Positions 31,885-41,145 are shown, counted from the first letter of the stretch. The stretch: 54,879 nucleotides of DNA from Mongoliibacter sp. (GCF_007692705.1 NZ_REBN01000168.1:1-54879); one strand, 5' to 3'. The notes: generated by a model not told the origin, from the letters alone. Numbers and translations are program-made.

Positions 31885-33240
31885 ATGAAAAAGACTAATT
31901 GGTTGAGATCAGCTTTCATCATAGCGATAATCTTCGGATTTGCAGCTTGTTCTGAAAGTGATCCAGATCCTATAACGGAGGATCCAAATGACGATGATGA
32001 CGAGGAGGTCGTAGCTACTCCTGAAAACATGTTTGGAGAGGTGTCAGGAGTATGGCCCGCAGGGTCTACGTATACTATTACAGGTGACGTAGTGGTCCCT
32101 GAAGGCGAAAGTTTAACAATAGAAGAAGGAGTTACTGTTATCATTGATGGCGATGGTCGTCAAGGAAGTAGCCCTGAGATCGTAGTAAGAGGTAGCCTAT
32201 ATGCTTACGGTACTGAAAATGCAAGGGTAACATTTACAGTTCCTGAAGGAAGAAGAACTGTTGCAAATACTTTTGCGGGTCTTTGGGGAGGATTTACTGC
32301 CACTGAGACTGTGGGAGATTTAGTATTTGAATATGCTGATATTGAATATGCAGGCGCTCCAGGTGAAGCCAATAACCCAATTGTTCAAGAAGGTGAAATT
32401 TCTGAAGGAGAACCTAGGTATGCAATTTACATGCAAGATGATGGATTGACTTCAAACTTTATTGTGTGGCATACTAGAATTGCTTATTCTAAAGATGATG
32501 CCATAAGATTGAATGGTGCCAAAACTTTGATTGCTTATTCTACTTTTGAATTGAATGGTGAAACAGGTGGTGAAGCAGTCAATACCAAATCAGGTACAGT
32601 GGGTGACTTCTGTTTCAATTTGATTTTTGGATCAGCGACGAATGGACTAAAAGTGGCTAATTCAAAAGGCCGAACTCCTCAGGCAGACAATTACTTCTAT
32701 AATAATACTATCGTAGACTCTGGCTGGAGAAGAGTTCAAGCCGGTAGAGGAGGTTCTCTAAATTATGAAAATGGCTCTAGGGGGCAGTGCTTCAACAACA
32801 TAGTAGTCAACTCCAGATATGGATTAAGAATGGTACCACCAGATGATCAGCCTGATTTGGCTAATACAGTGTGGGGCTTTCAATATTACTATGGGGATGA
32901 AGAAATCATAGTAGAAGAATTTTATCCTTCCAACGGTACAGTTGGAAGAGTTGAAGATCAGCCTAGACCTGAAACTGATGTTGCTGGCGGTGTGGGTGAA
33001 AATGACCCGATGTTTGTCAATTATGCCCTCGGATCTTTTGATATTGAAGCAGCAAGAGAAGGTTCTACTGTAGACAGAATGCCTAGTGATGCTGATTTTA
33101 GATTGAGTGCTGGATCTCCTGCATTAACAGGTGCTAATACTGGATTTTCACCTAGATATGCATCATACGAGGTAAACGGCAAAACTTATACTACGCCAAC
33201 TCCTCAAGAATACTTTGGTGCTTTCGGACCAGCTAATTAA
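31885..33240 (+). CDS. Beta-helix lipoprotein
   Basis: A 451-residue lipoprotein with signal SAFIIAIIFGFAAC and an acidic tail (SESDPDPITEDPNDDDDEE), typical of surface-exposed lipoproteins in Bacteroidota. The rest looks like a right-handed parallel beta-helix with regularly spaced turns (GDVVVPEGESLTIEEGVTVI, GSLYAYGTENARVTF, YNNTIVDSGWRRVQ). Beta-helix proteins bind or cut polysaccharide, but no catalytic motif is apparent. It begins 32 bases after the receptor and ends shortly before an internal terminator. Confidence 0.88.
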   Translation: MKKTNWLRSAFIIAIIFGFAACSESDPDPITEDPNDDDDEEVVATPENMFGEVSGVWPAGSTYTITGDVVVPEGESLTIEEGVTVIIDGDGRQGSSPEIVVRGSLYAYGTENARVTFTVPEGRRTVANTFAGLWGGFTATETVGDLVFEYADIEYAGAPGEANNPIVQEGEISEGEPRYAIYMQDDGLTSNFIVWHTRIAYSKDDAIRLNGAKTLIAYSTFELNGETGGEAVNTKSGTVGDFCFNLIFGSATNGLKVANSKGRTPQADNYFYNNTIVDSGWRRVQAGRGGSLNYENGSRGQCFNNIVVNSRYGLRMVPPDDQPDLANTVWGFQYYYGDEEIIVEEFYPSNGTVGRVEDQPRPETDVAGGVGENDPMFVNYALGSFDIEAAREGSTVDRMPSDADFRLSAGSPALTGANTGFSPRYASYEVNGKTYTTPTPQEYFGAFGPAN

Positions 33241-33253
33241 TTAAAACCTAATA

Positions 33254-33284
33254 GTTTGGGAGCTTAAGGCTCCCAAACCTTTTT
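33254..33284 (+). terminator. Intrinsic terminator inside the receptor operon
   Basis: GTTTGGGAGC (33254-33263) and GCTCCCAAAC (33269-33278) are perfect arms around TTAAG, followed by CCTTTTT. The T run ends 3 bases before the ATG at 33287. Transcription would mostly stop after the first two genes, or be attenuated. Confidence 0.88.
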
Positions 33285-33286
33285 AT

Positions 33287-34237
33287 ATGCTAAGAGCAAT
33301 TCAAATAGTTTCTTTTATTATACTTTGTTTTTCCTGTACAGAGGCAGATTCACCAATTGATATTTGGCAAAACCACATTCCATTTGAGGCGGATTTTTCT
33401 GATGTGAATATGGAAAGACTAAACATATTTGCTTCTCCAGCCGAATCTATGGGAGCATCAACACTAATAGAAGCTTCAGGTCTGGCTTATTCGAGAAAAA
33501 ATCCTGGTTATGTGTGGTCGCATCAAGATAAAAACAATGATAACCGCTTTTTTTTACTTGATGCCAATACAGGTGAGACTGTGGCGGCATATAGAATCCC
33601 GGGAACTAGAAATAGGGATTGGGAGGATATAGAAATTGCTAATGGTCCGGTAGAAGGTGTGGATTACCTCTATATAGGAGATGTTGGCGATAATGATCAA
33701 GTATACGCAAATTATACGATTTATAGATTTGAGGAACCTCAATTCGAAGAGGCTCATAGGGGCCAAATAGTAGATTTAAGTCTTGAATTCGAAGAGATCA
33801 AGTTTGTTTATCCGGATAAAAGTCATGATGTGGAAACTTTAATGGTTGATCCATTAACTAAAGATATTTATTTGGCTACCAAAAGAGATTTTAGGTCTAT
33901 TTTATTTGTACTTCCTTACCCACAAAGCACTACAGATCGAAGCACTGCTACTGAAGTAGGTTCATTTTCATTTACCAGAGCCACTGCCGGGACAGTTTCT
34001 ATGGATGGGATGGAGGTTTTGGTAAAAAATTACGATAGGATTTATTATTGGAAAAGGGAGGCAGGACAAAGTTTTGCCGACTTAATGGCCACAAAGCCAG
34101 CCTTGGCACCATATAACCCGACCGAAGCGCAGGGAGAAGCCATTTGCTTTGATCATGAAGGTGGTTATTACACTTTAAGTGAATTTTCTAATGCAATTAT
34201 TCCAGAACTATATTATTACAAAAGACTACAAAACTAA
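33287..34237 (+). CDS. Propeller-like lipoprotein
   Basis: A 316-residue lipoprotein (signal RAIQIVSFIILCFSC). The body contains repeated strand patterns and the motif block RDWEDIEIANGPVEGVDYLY ... IGDVGDN, found in a family of beta-propeller-like secreted proteins of unknown role. It may bind a ligand; no catalytic triad is seen. The ATG is 3 bases after the terminator T run, so its own transcript must be leaderless or read through. A truncated homologue of its C-terminus is at 35966-36124. Confidence 0.85.
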   Translation: MLRAIQIVSFIILCFSCTEADSPIDIWQNHIPFEADFSDVNMERLNIFASPAESMGASTLIEASGLAYSRKNPGYVWSHQDKNNDNRFFLLDANTGETVAAYRIPGTRNRDWEDIEIANGPVEGVDYLYIGDVGDNDQVYANYTIYRFEEPQFEEAHRGQIVDLSLEFEEIKFVYPDKSHDVETLMVDPLTKDIYLATKRDFRSILFVLPYPQSTTDRSTATEVGSFSFTRATAGTVSMDGMEVLVKNYDRIYYWKREAGQSFADLMATKPALAPYNPTEAQGEAICFDHEGGYYTLSEFSNAIIPELYYYKRLQN

Positions 34238-34248
34238 ACTTTATAAAC

Positions 34249-35757
34249 ATGACTAAACTTTACAATTTGCGAATAATGATGCTGGCCTTGCTTTTTGGAG
34301 CAATGACGATAGCATGTACTGATGATGATGACACTCCCCCAACTCAGGATCCTAATGATGAGGTAGTTGTGTTTGAAGATGAACTTTTGGAAGGATTTAT
34401 CAAAAGCGATTTGAACATTGGAGCCAATAATGATATTACTGTAGGAAGATTGGCAAATCTAACCACTTTAAATATTGCAAATACACAGGTAGCTTCTATC
34501 TCTGGTTTGGAAAAGGCCACCAACTTAGAAGTTTTGAATTTGAACTTTACCAATGTAACAGATATGTCTCCTATACAGGATCTGACAAGTCTAAAAGAAT
34601 TGAATCTTTGGAATCTTGACTTAGAAGGTCAAGGTGCGGCTATACTTGATTTTGTTCAAAACCTAAACGAACTTGAGTTTTTAGATTTGAGAGAAACGCC
34701 AACTTCTGACATTTCAAGATTGGCAGGAAAATCTACTTTAAAGCACCTTAACTTAAGAGAGGCTTTTGTTTCAGATCTTTCTCCTCTCGCAGGAATGACA
34801 CAACTTGAGTATTTGAACTTCAATAGATGTGGGAATATCACTGACATTTCTCCACTTGATGGAATGGTGAACCTTTATTATCTAAGTTTAAGAAATGCTG
34901 AAGTTGGTGATGAGCAATTCCAACAATTTGCACAATACACAAAATTGGTGGAGTCTAATATCAGGAATACTGGTATTACAGATATCACACCTTTAGTAGC
35001 AATCTTTGAGGCAGGTGCATTTACCCAGGAGCTATCTGATTTATATGGGAATAAAATTTCTCTTGACCTTCAAAATAATAACATCACAAATCCATGTTTG
35101 ATCGCTCAGTGGGTTGATCAGTTTCCACAAGGAGAGCTAGAAGGATGGGATGGTTCCACTTGTGGCGATACAGTTGAAGCTTCTTTCTTTGAAGATGCTG
35201 GCCTTGAAGGAAGGGTGAGAGAGATCCTAGGCCTTGGTGATGAAGATGAGATCACAGAAGAATTACTTCTAACTGTGGAAGAGTTGGACCTTAGAGGTAC
35301 TACTACCTCAAATATATCTGGGGTAGAGAAAATGCCAAATCTTACTTTTGTGAGATTGGATGGAACAGAGGTTTCGGACCTTACTCCGTTCAGTGAGCAT
35401 ACCAAAATCACTTATTTCAACATCAACACTGTTACTGGTATTACGGATATTTCCCCATTAGGCAATAATGTAGACTTAGGGACTTTGATTGCTAGAAATG
35501 TCGAGTTTGGAAATGAAGGCATGGAAACTATCGCTAAATTCAAAAACCTCTGGAGACTGAATATGCGAAATACAGCTGTGACAGATCTTTCGGTTTTGGC
35601 TGATTTGATGGAAGAAGGTGCCTTACAAAACGAAAAAGCTCCAGATGGTATCGCTATTTTAGATATAAGAGAAATTGAAGCTGATTTTTGTGTAATTGCA
35701 GCATACAGAACCGAGATCGGTGAACTTAGTGGCGGCGATTTCTCCTCATGTGATTAA
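34249..35757 (+). CDS. Leucine-rich-repeat lipoprotein
   Basis: A 502-residue lipoprotein with signal LALLFGAMTIAC and acidic tail TDDDDTPPTQDPNDE. It carries internalin-type leucine-rich repeats of about 22 residues in two blocks (about residues 65-250 and 355-470). Examples are TSLKELNLWNLDL and LEFLDLRETPTSDISRLAG, separated by a non-repeat region with one Cys pair. LRR lipoproteins usually contact proteins. It begins 11 bases after the propeller-like gene, so these two are one transcript, ending in the terminator at 35806. Confidence 0.9.
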   Translation: MTKLYNLRIMMLALLFGAMTIACTDDDDTPPTQDPNDEVVVFEDELLEGFIKSDLNIGANNDITVGRLANLTTLNIANTQVASISGLEKATNLEVLNLNFTNVTDMSPIQDLTSLKELNLWNLDLEGQGAAILDFVQNLNELEFLDLRETPTSDISRLAGKSTLKHLNLREAFVSDLSPLAGMTQLEYLNFNRCGNITDISPLDGMVNLYYLSLRNAEVGDEQFQQFAQYTKLVESNIRNTGITDITPLVAIFEAGAFTQELSDLYGNKISLDLQNNNITNPCLIAQWVDQFPQGELEGWDGSTCGDTVEASFFEDAGLEGRVREILGLGDEDEITEELLLTVEELDLRGTTTSNISGVEKMPNLTFVRLDGTEVSDLTPFSEHTKITYFNINTVTGITDISPLGNNVDLGTLIARNVEFGNEGMETIAKFKNLWRLNMRNTAVTDLSVLADLMEEGALQNEKAPDGIAILDIREIEADFCVIAAYRTEIGELSGGDFSSCD

Positions 35758-35805
35758 TCATATTTGTTTTTGTTAGATCACTTAGAGATAGCTATTTTTA
35801 AAAAT

Positions 35806-35838
35806 CCATCAAGCCATTAGGTTTGATGGCTTTTTTTT
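35806..35838 (+). terminator. Terminator of the receptor operon
   Basis: CCATCAAGCC (35806-35815), loop ATTA and GGTTTGATGG (35820-35829) make a 10-bp stem with one G-T pair, followed by C and a run of nine Ts. It ends the LRR gene transcript about 50 bases after its stop. Confidence 0.85.
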
Positions 35839-35965
35839 GAAGTTCAATCCATAAATACTTAATGATTCTATTAAAAGTCTTTCTTAGAACAGTATTTACC
35901 TAGGCTTACGATATTTTTGAAATTCTATTTTTTTTTGAAAATTATCAGAACTTGGAAGAAGATTT

Positions 35966-36124
35966 TGTCATGCCGATTTACTAAATCTCTTTATCCTTGG
36001 GAACCCCACAGAACCACAGGGTGAAGCGATCTGCTTTGATGAGAAAAAAGGCTATTTCACCTTAAGTGAATTCAGCAATGCCATAGTGCCTGTGCTGTAT
36101 TATTATGAAAAGCTAAGGCTTTGA
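35966..36124 (+). pseudogene. C-terminal remnant of a propeller-like lipoprotein gene
   Basis: The frame reads CHADLLNLFILGNPTEPQGE ... AICFDEKKGYFTLSEFSNAI ... VPVLYYYEKLRL and ends with TGA. It parallels the last residues of the gene at 33287 (FADLMATKPALAPYNPTEAQ, then GEAICFDHEGGYYTLSEFSNA and IIPELYYYKRLQN). Only this tail is visible, and no start codon exists. It is a decayed paralogue tail that follows the operon. Confidence 0.8.
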
Positions 36125-36363
36125 TTTGGATATTCTAAAGGTTTTTTCAGTATAACTTTTTTAAAATCTTAAACCTACCTTGATAGATTCAGGAGTGCTT
36201 TTCATAAACCCTTGCCCTGCTTTTATAGACAGCAAAATAAATAAGATTGATAGGATGTTGTAGGGAATATACAGAGTTGTACCGGGAGTCTTTAGAAATG
36301 TAAAGACAAATATGAATGACTAAAAGAATTGTAACATAAATTATTGATTTTCAGTATTTTTTG

Positions 36364-36371
36364 TAACTTTC
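36364..36371 (+). promoter_or_regulatory. Possible -7 promoter box (TAACTTTC)
   Basis: TAACTTTC differs from TAnnTTTG only in the last base and is 25 bases before the ATG at 36396. A TTGA lies 17 bases upstream of it. This is a plausible promoter for the 1241-residue protein gene. Confidence 0.4.
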
Positions 36372-36395
36372 CATAGGTTTTTAATCGGAATTTTC

Positions 36396-39300
36396 ATGGG
36401 ATTTCGCAAACTGAAAATATGGGGATTTTTTTTAGCGGCTATTGTAGTGGTGGGGTTTATACTTTTCCAGCAATCACAGGACAATAAAGTTCAATTGGAT
36501 AATCAGGCTATCAGGAATCTGGAAATGGTTAAAACCAAGTTCTTTTCCTTTTACCATTCTTTTTTAGCAGAGCATGAAGACAGGTTTGTTCGTTATGTGA
36601 TTACTGAAAAGTTGGGGGAAAATAATTTCCCAAGTGAATGGAAGGAATTTGCAGCAAGTCTTAAGTCAATCACGGGAGAACAATACAGGGAATTTAAATC
36701 CCTGAATAATAAGGATAGCTTAAATTCATCTCTTGAAATTGTTTCTAAAAATGGAGAATATGAGCTTAAGAAAATCCGCCATCCTGTAAACCCGGAGTTT
36801 TTTGAGGATGGAGAATTTAAATTCATTGATTCTGTTGGAAACCCTCCTAAAATTAATTTGACTATACCCTTGGCAAATGCTCTCAGCCTGTCTGCTCAGC
36901 ATGATTTTTTCGAAAAAATTCTTTTAGCAGACGAAAATGGTGAAATCCTATACCCTTCAATGGATATAGGTAAAAAACTCTTGAAATTGACAGAAAAGGA
37001 TGGATTAGACCTTCCTATTACTAAGGCTGAAATTATTCATCAAGACCAGTCGTATTTTTTGTATTACACTCCATTTTTCCTGGAAGGTGAAAAACTGATT
37101 CTTGCCGGGTTGATTAGTAAAAAACATTATGAATCGCTGGGCTTTAGAATTGATTTTAGTTATTTATCATTGTTGCTATTTCTGTTGGCGATGATGATTT
37201 TTTCCCTCCCTATCATTTCACTGTTTGGCTTTAGGCGCGGAGATGTTTTGACAAGATTCAAGGTGTTCAGTGTAGGGCTTTCTCTGTTCGGATTTATGCT
37301 TTTGATGGGGCTGGGGTTTGCGTTTGTCAAGGACCATCATCCCTACTCGGAAGAGGAGCATTCAAAGAAAAGAGAACGAATTAGTGATGAGATAGAAAAA
37401 GAGATTGATGCTAATCAGGGTTTATTGAGAAAAACATTTGGCAGTGGAGGTTTGATGGAATACCTGACAATAGATTGTCTGGGTAAGATGCAAACTCTGG
37501 TATTGGGAGATATGCAATTGCCTGGAAGAGGTTCCTTCATCAATTTGTCCGAGCGTGAATATTTTTACCATTTTTCAGGAAATAATTTCCGGGAATGCAA
37601 TGACCCACAATCAATTGAGAATGAATTTTTCATAGGTAGCCATTACTCGAGAAAAGATGGAAGTCTCGAAACTGTAATCAGCAAACTTGACACATTGAAT
37701 TGTGAAGTTAAAGCTGTAACATTTAAATGGAACGCATTAAAGGAGCTATCAGATAAGCATAGGTTCATTTTAGTAAAAGACAATGGGGATGTGATTTTTA
37801 AAAGTGAAAAGGTGAAAGCTCCCTTTGATAATCTCTCCCGATTACTTTCAAATGAAAACTGGCTCTTGCTCAAAAACATTATGCAATCCAACAAGGATGT
37901 TTCCCAAAAAACCGCCTGGGATTTAAATCTTCATGTGGATGGATACTCTTACATATTGAATCTTCAAAAAATCCCGGTCAGTGATTTTGACCGGTCCACA
38001 TGGCTTATTTATTTACAAGATGAGCACTTAGAGCATTCCTTCTCATTTTTTGTCGTATTGGAAGCATTCGTGCTATTATCGGGTTATATACTGTTATTGT
38101 TGTTACTGGCTATTTTAAGGTGGTCATTTAGTCCAAAATCAAATTATGGACTTTGGACTGATTTTTCTTATAACCATCTCTTTCCTAGCAGGCTCAATTC
38201 GTCCTATTATTTGTTCTTGATCTTGTTATTTATGATCCTTATAATGGTGATGTTAGGAATGTACCACTTTCTTTCAGTAAATATGTTTACACTTTATTTT
38301 TTTACATTGTGTTTTATGGTTTTTTCAACTCAGGCGATTTTCATTTTTCTGGAAATGAGATGGACAGCTGGTACTTCAGCTATGGAGAAAAACATAAACA
38401 GGCTTTATGCAATAAAATTTTTAGGTTTCACTTCTTTGATAATGGTCTTTTTGGCCATTTTTTTCAAGGGCGCTATGTCAAACCCTCTCTTAGCTTTTTG
38501 TTTTGTCTTCATCTTTATTTTATTGGTCTTTGGCTGTTTTTTGCTGAAAGTATATTTTGAAAAACTTCTTTTACAATTGGAAAATGGCAATGCCAATACT
38601 TGGCTGAAGAAACAAATTCCTTGGTTAGAGACCAATCACCTTTATGCTTGGTTTTTTGTTTTATGGATTACTTTGATTGGGTTTTTTCCTGGTTATATGA
38701 TTTTCTCCAAGACTTTTCAGCAAGAAAAAGAGGTTTGGCAGGCGAAATCTATAACGCTACAAGAGAATGCAGAAGGCTTTTCTTCATGGATTGGGGATTA
38801 TAGCCAGAAAAGGAGAAACCTATTTACCTCTTTTCCGATCAGAGAAGATGAAGAATTATTGGAATTTGTGACTACTTCCACTGGAAATATTGATTTTTTG
38901 ATCAGAAGTAAAAAGGAAAATGAACAAGATTCTAAGGAAATTAAGCAAAATGGAATTGAGTTTTTTACAGATTTAAAATTGAGGGACATTTTAAGCGTTC
39001 TGAGCTTTATTTTATTCTTTTGGATAATTTATTGGCTTAATAAAACAGTGGCTAAAAAAATGTTTTTTGCCGGAGGGATTAACCCCAAGCTAAATGAAAC
39101 AATTTCTGATATTCAGTCAAGGTTGTTGGAAAAAAGAAAATCCATTCAAATGGATGATCAAGGGGAGCTTCAGTGTCGGTTTTTCTTTATTCACCGGTTG
39201 ATTTCCGATGGGAATAAGGAATTGGTCGCAAAACTTTTTAAAATTGAAGTTGACGAAATCTATGGTTTTGATGGGAAGCTTATCAATGTTTTGGACCATT

Positions 39301-40121
39301 TTTCCCCTAAATTAGATAGGGAGTTGGAAGGATTTTTAGACAAACAAGGAACCTTAATGGTTGAGAATTTACACTGTATTGCTGATAGTAGTAAACTTCT
39401 CGAAAGGCTTTCTTACTTGATGGAGTTTTGTGAAAAGCATGACATGCTATTGGTGCTTATTTCAGGAATTTCGTGGAAACAAATGATTTCAAAGGTTGAG
39501 GGTGAACAGCAGAAACTGCATTTTTCCGAAGTTTTCAGTCCTTTTGTGTTTTCCTATATTCCCATTAAAGACAAGGATTTTTCTAAGAGTAATTTTGAGC
39601 ATATCAGTAAGGTGATTGATGAAAATCCAATTATCCCACATGATGTAGAAACCAAACTGTTATTGAGACAGCGATTTTTCAAAGCTGACTACACCAATAT
39701 TTGGGCAGAATTGAGTGCTGAGGAAAAGAAGGTTACTTATGAATTTGCAGTCCATGAATTTCTCAATTATGCGGCAGCACCTGTCATTGTTGAGCTGATT
39801 CAGAAGGGTATACTAGTTTATGAAGCGGGGAAAGACCGTTTTTCACTATTCAGTGACACTTTTCGGTATTTTATTTTGCTTCATATTTCAAGAGAAGAGA
39901 AGGATACCTTCAAAAAACTTGAATTAAACACTGGAAATGCGACTTCCATACAGATAGCGGTATTTAGTTTTGTACTGATTTCGGTAGCGATGATCAGCTA
40001 TTTTGATAGAAGTTTTTTGGATCAAGCCACAGCATATGTAACAGGGATAGTGGGCACTTTAGGAGGAATTTATTCTGTATTTAGGAGTAAGTTCTGGAAA
40101 AATCCCGAAGTAGTCAAATGA
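36396..40121 (+). CDS. Large multi-pass membrane protein with STAND-like C-terminal region
   Basis: A 1241-residue protein of no recognised family. About 12 hydrophobic segments are visible: near residues 8-25, 252-275, 288-310, 550-570, 605-650 (two), 670-720 (two), 750-770, 863-885 and two at the C-terminus. Extracytoplasmic regions of roughly 225, 235 and 95 residues lie between them. The soluble part (890-1180) has a Walker-B-like TLMVENLHCI near 986, LLVLISG near 1019 and a winged-helix-like block (WAELSAEEKKVTYEFAVHEF, then RFSLFSDTFRYFIL). This resembles STAND/AAA NTPases, but no GxxxxGK[ST] P-loop is present. It appears to be a signal-sensing protein with an altered NTPase-like domain. 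Confidence 0.7.
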   Translation: MGFRKLKIWGFFLAAIVVVGFILFQQSQDNKVQLDNQAIRNLEMVKTKFFSFYHSFLAEHEDRFVRYVITEKLGENNFPSEWKEFAASLKSITGEQYREFKSLNNKDSLNSSLEIVSKNGEYELKKIRHPVNPEFFEDGEFKFIDSVGNPPKINLTIPLANALSLSAQHDFFEKILLADENGEILYPSMDIGKKLLKLTEKDGLDLPITKAEIIHQDQSYFLYYTPFFLEGEKLILAGLISKKHYESLGFRIDFSYLSLLLFLLAMMIFSLPIISLFGFRRGDVLTRFKVFSVGLSLFGFMLLMGLGFAFVKDHHPYSEEEHSKKRERISDEIEKEIDANQGLLRKTFGSGGLMEYLTIDCLGKMQTLVLGDMQLPGRGSFINLSEREYFYHFSGNNFRECNDPQSIENEFFIGSHYSRKDGSLETVISKLDTLNCEVKAVTFKWNALKELSDKHRFILVKDNGDVIFKSEKVKAPFDNLSRLLSNENWLLLKNIMQSNKDVSQKTAWDLNLHVDGYSYILNLQKIPVSDFDRSTWLIYLQDEHLEHSFSFFVVLEAFVLLSGYILLLLLLAILRWSFSPKSNYGLWTDFSYNHLFPSRLNSSYYLFLILLFMILIMVMLGMYHFLSVNMFTLYFFTLCFMVFSTQAIFIFLEMRWTAGTSAMEKNINRLYAIKFLGFTSLIMVFLAIFFKGAMSNPLLAFCFVFIFILLVFGCFLLKVYFEKLLLQLENGNANTWLKKQIPWLETNHLYAWFFVLWITLIGFFPGYMIFSKTFQQEKEVWQAKSITLQENAEGFSSWIGDYSQKRRNLFTSFPIREDEELLEFVTTSTGNIDFLIRSKKENEQDSKEIKQNGIEFFTDLKLRDILSVLSFILFFWIIYWLNKTVAKKMFFAGGINPKLNETISDIQSRLLEKRKSIQMDDQGELQCRFFFIHRLISDGNKELVAKLFKIEVDEIYGFDGKLINVLDHFSPKLDRELEGFLDKQGTLMVENLHCIADSSKLLERLSYLMEFCEKHDMLLVLISGISWKQMISKVEGEQQKLHFSEVFSPFVFSYIPIKDKDFSKSNFEHISKVIDENPIIPHDVETKLLLRQRFFKADYTNIWAELSAEEKKVTYEFAVHEFLNYAAAPVIVELIQKGILVYEAGKDRFSLFSDTFRYFILLHISREEKDTFKKLELNTGNATSIQIAVFSFVLISVAMISYFDRSFLDQATAYVTGIVGTLGGIYSVFRSKFWKNPEVVK

Positions 40122-40250
40122 TTATTTGTGGTATAAAATTAACATCCTCAAATGCAAAAGGACTCAATAAATAGGGTTTGAACGAAAGGCTTTTAAACTA
40201 GAAATGTTCGAAAATTCTTATTAATTATTCTGTAATCTTAAAGTATTGAT

Positions 40251-40685
40251 GTGTCTCAAAAGCTACATTTAGGGTCGATATTTTTCTATTTTGAAAATGA
40301 TTTAAAGGCTACAAAAGGTAAGTTGGAAAGTGGTGAATGGACAGTGGAGTGGAATTCTTTTACAGGGAAAACTATTGTATATTTAAGAGTCAAAAATTGG
40401 AAAAAGGCGATGGAATCAAAAGTAAAATTTAAAGAACTACTTCAAATTGCAATTGAAAATTTGAAGGACTTAAGTACAGTTCAAGAACCTGATTTTAGAT
40501 TAGAACAGGCTGTTTTTAATGAACACACCAAAGAGTGGGATATTGTAGTTTCATTTTTGGTAGATAACACCAATCAAAGAACCAGTCCATTTGAGCTACC
40601 AGGCTTAAAAAATCAAAGAATTTTTAAAAAACTTAAAGTTAATTCGAACAAAGAAGTACTTGGTTTTTACATATATGAAAATTAA
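40251..40685 (+). CDS. Unknown 144-residue protein preceding a PIN-domain gene
   Basis: Starts at GTG 40251; no in-frame ATG is available. The 144-residue product is soluble and beta-rich in appearance (EWTVEWNSFTGKTIVYLRV, EWDIVVSFLVDNTNQ), and no family is recognised. It overlaps the PIN gene by 11 bases, so it is translated with it. A role as partner or antitoxin of the PIN protein is possible but unproven. No DNA-binding motif is apparent. Confidence 0.65.
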   Translation: MSQKLHLGSIFFYFENDLKATKGKLESGEWTVEWNSFTGKTIVYLRVKNWKKAMESKVKFKELLQIAIENLKDLSTVQEPDFRLEQAVFNEHTKEWDIVVSFLVDNTNQRTSPFELPGLKNQRIFKKLKVNSNKEVLGFYIYEN

Positions 40686-41145
40686 AAAGAAGCTAATAGA
40701 TACAAACGCTCTTTTACTTTTGATTGTCGGGATTATGGATGTTAGACAAATCAAAAGACACAAGCGCTTGTCAATATATGATGAACAAGATTTTTATGAT
40801 TTGTTTTCTCTGATTCAGGATATAGAAAGCTTGATTGTTTTGCCAAATGTTTGGACTGAGGTAGACAACTTATTAAATAACTTTCAAGGGGATTTAAAAA
40901 GCAAATATATTTTTCAAATCTCGGAATTGATAAAAAGTTCAACAGAAAAATATTTAAAGACGATAAAGGTCATAGAGGAATATACTTTTTATGATTTGGG
41001 AATTACAGACACCTTACTCTTATCTTATGCAGATAAATGCGAGTTTTTAATCACTTCTGACTCAAAACTGTCCGATTATGCTGTTTCAAGGGGAGTTAAA
41101 GTTTATGATTTGGTACAGGAAAAAAACAAAAGACTTTGGCTATGA
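40675..41145 (+). CDS. PIN-domain protein
   Basis: From the ATG at 40675 the protein is 156 residues, and shows PIN-like acidic positions: Asp9 in LIDTNALLLL, Glu in PNVWTEVDNLL, Asp in DLGITDTLLL and Asp in FLITSDSKLSDYA. PIN domains are metal-dependent RNases and often toxins. It overlaps the unknown gene upstream by 11 bases and the exported flavodoxin downstream by 4, forming a three-gene unit. An in-frame TTG at 40660 is a less likely start. Confidence 0.75.
   Translation: MKIKKKLIDTNALLLLIVGIMDVRQIKRHKRLSIYDEQDFYDLFSLIQDIESLIVLPNVWTEVDNLLNNFQGDLKSKYIFQISELIKSSTEKYLKTIKVIEEYTFYDLGITDTLLLSYADKCEFLITSDSKLSDYAVSRGVKVYDLVQEKNKRLWL

Larger units (their letters stand above)
35758..36395. other. 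Intergenic region with terminator and gene remnant
   Basis: These 638 bases separate the LRR lipoprotein gene from the 1241-residue protein gene. They contain a terminator (35806-35838) and the remnant of a propeller-like gene (35966-36124). The rest shows one weak minus-strand frame that I rejected, and a promoter candidate just before the large gene. Confidence 0.5.

Noticed and set aside
36166-36322. Minus-strand open stretch of about 50 codons ending KSTPESIKVGLRF
   Set aside because: No start codon, very hydrophobic and A/T-driven composition; nothing indicates a real gene beyond the length without stops.
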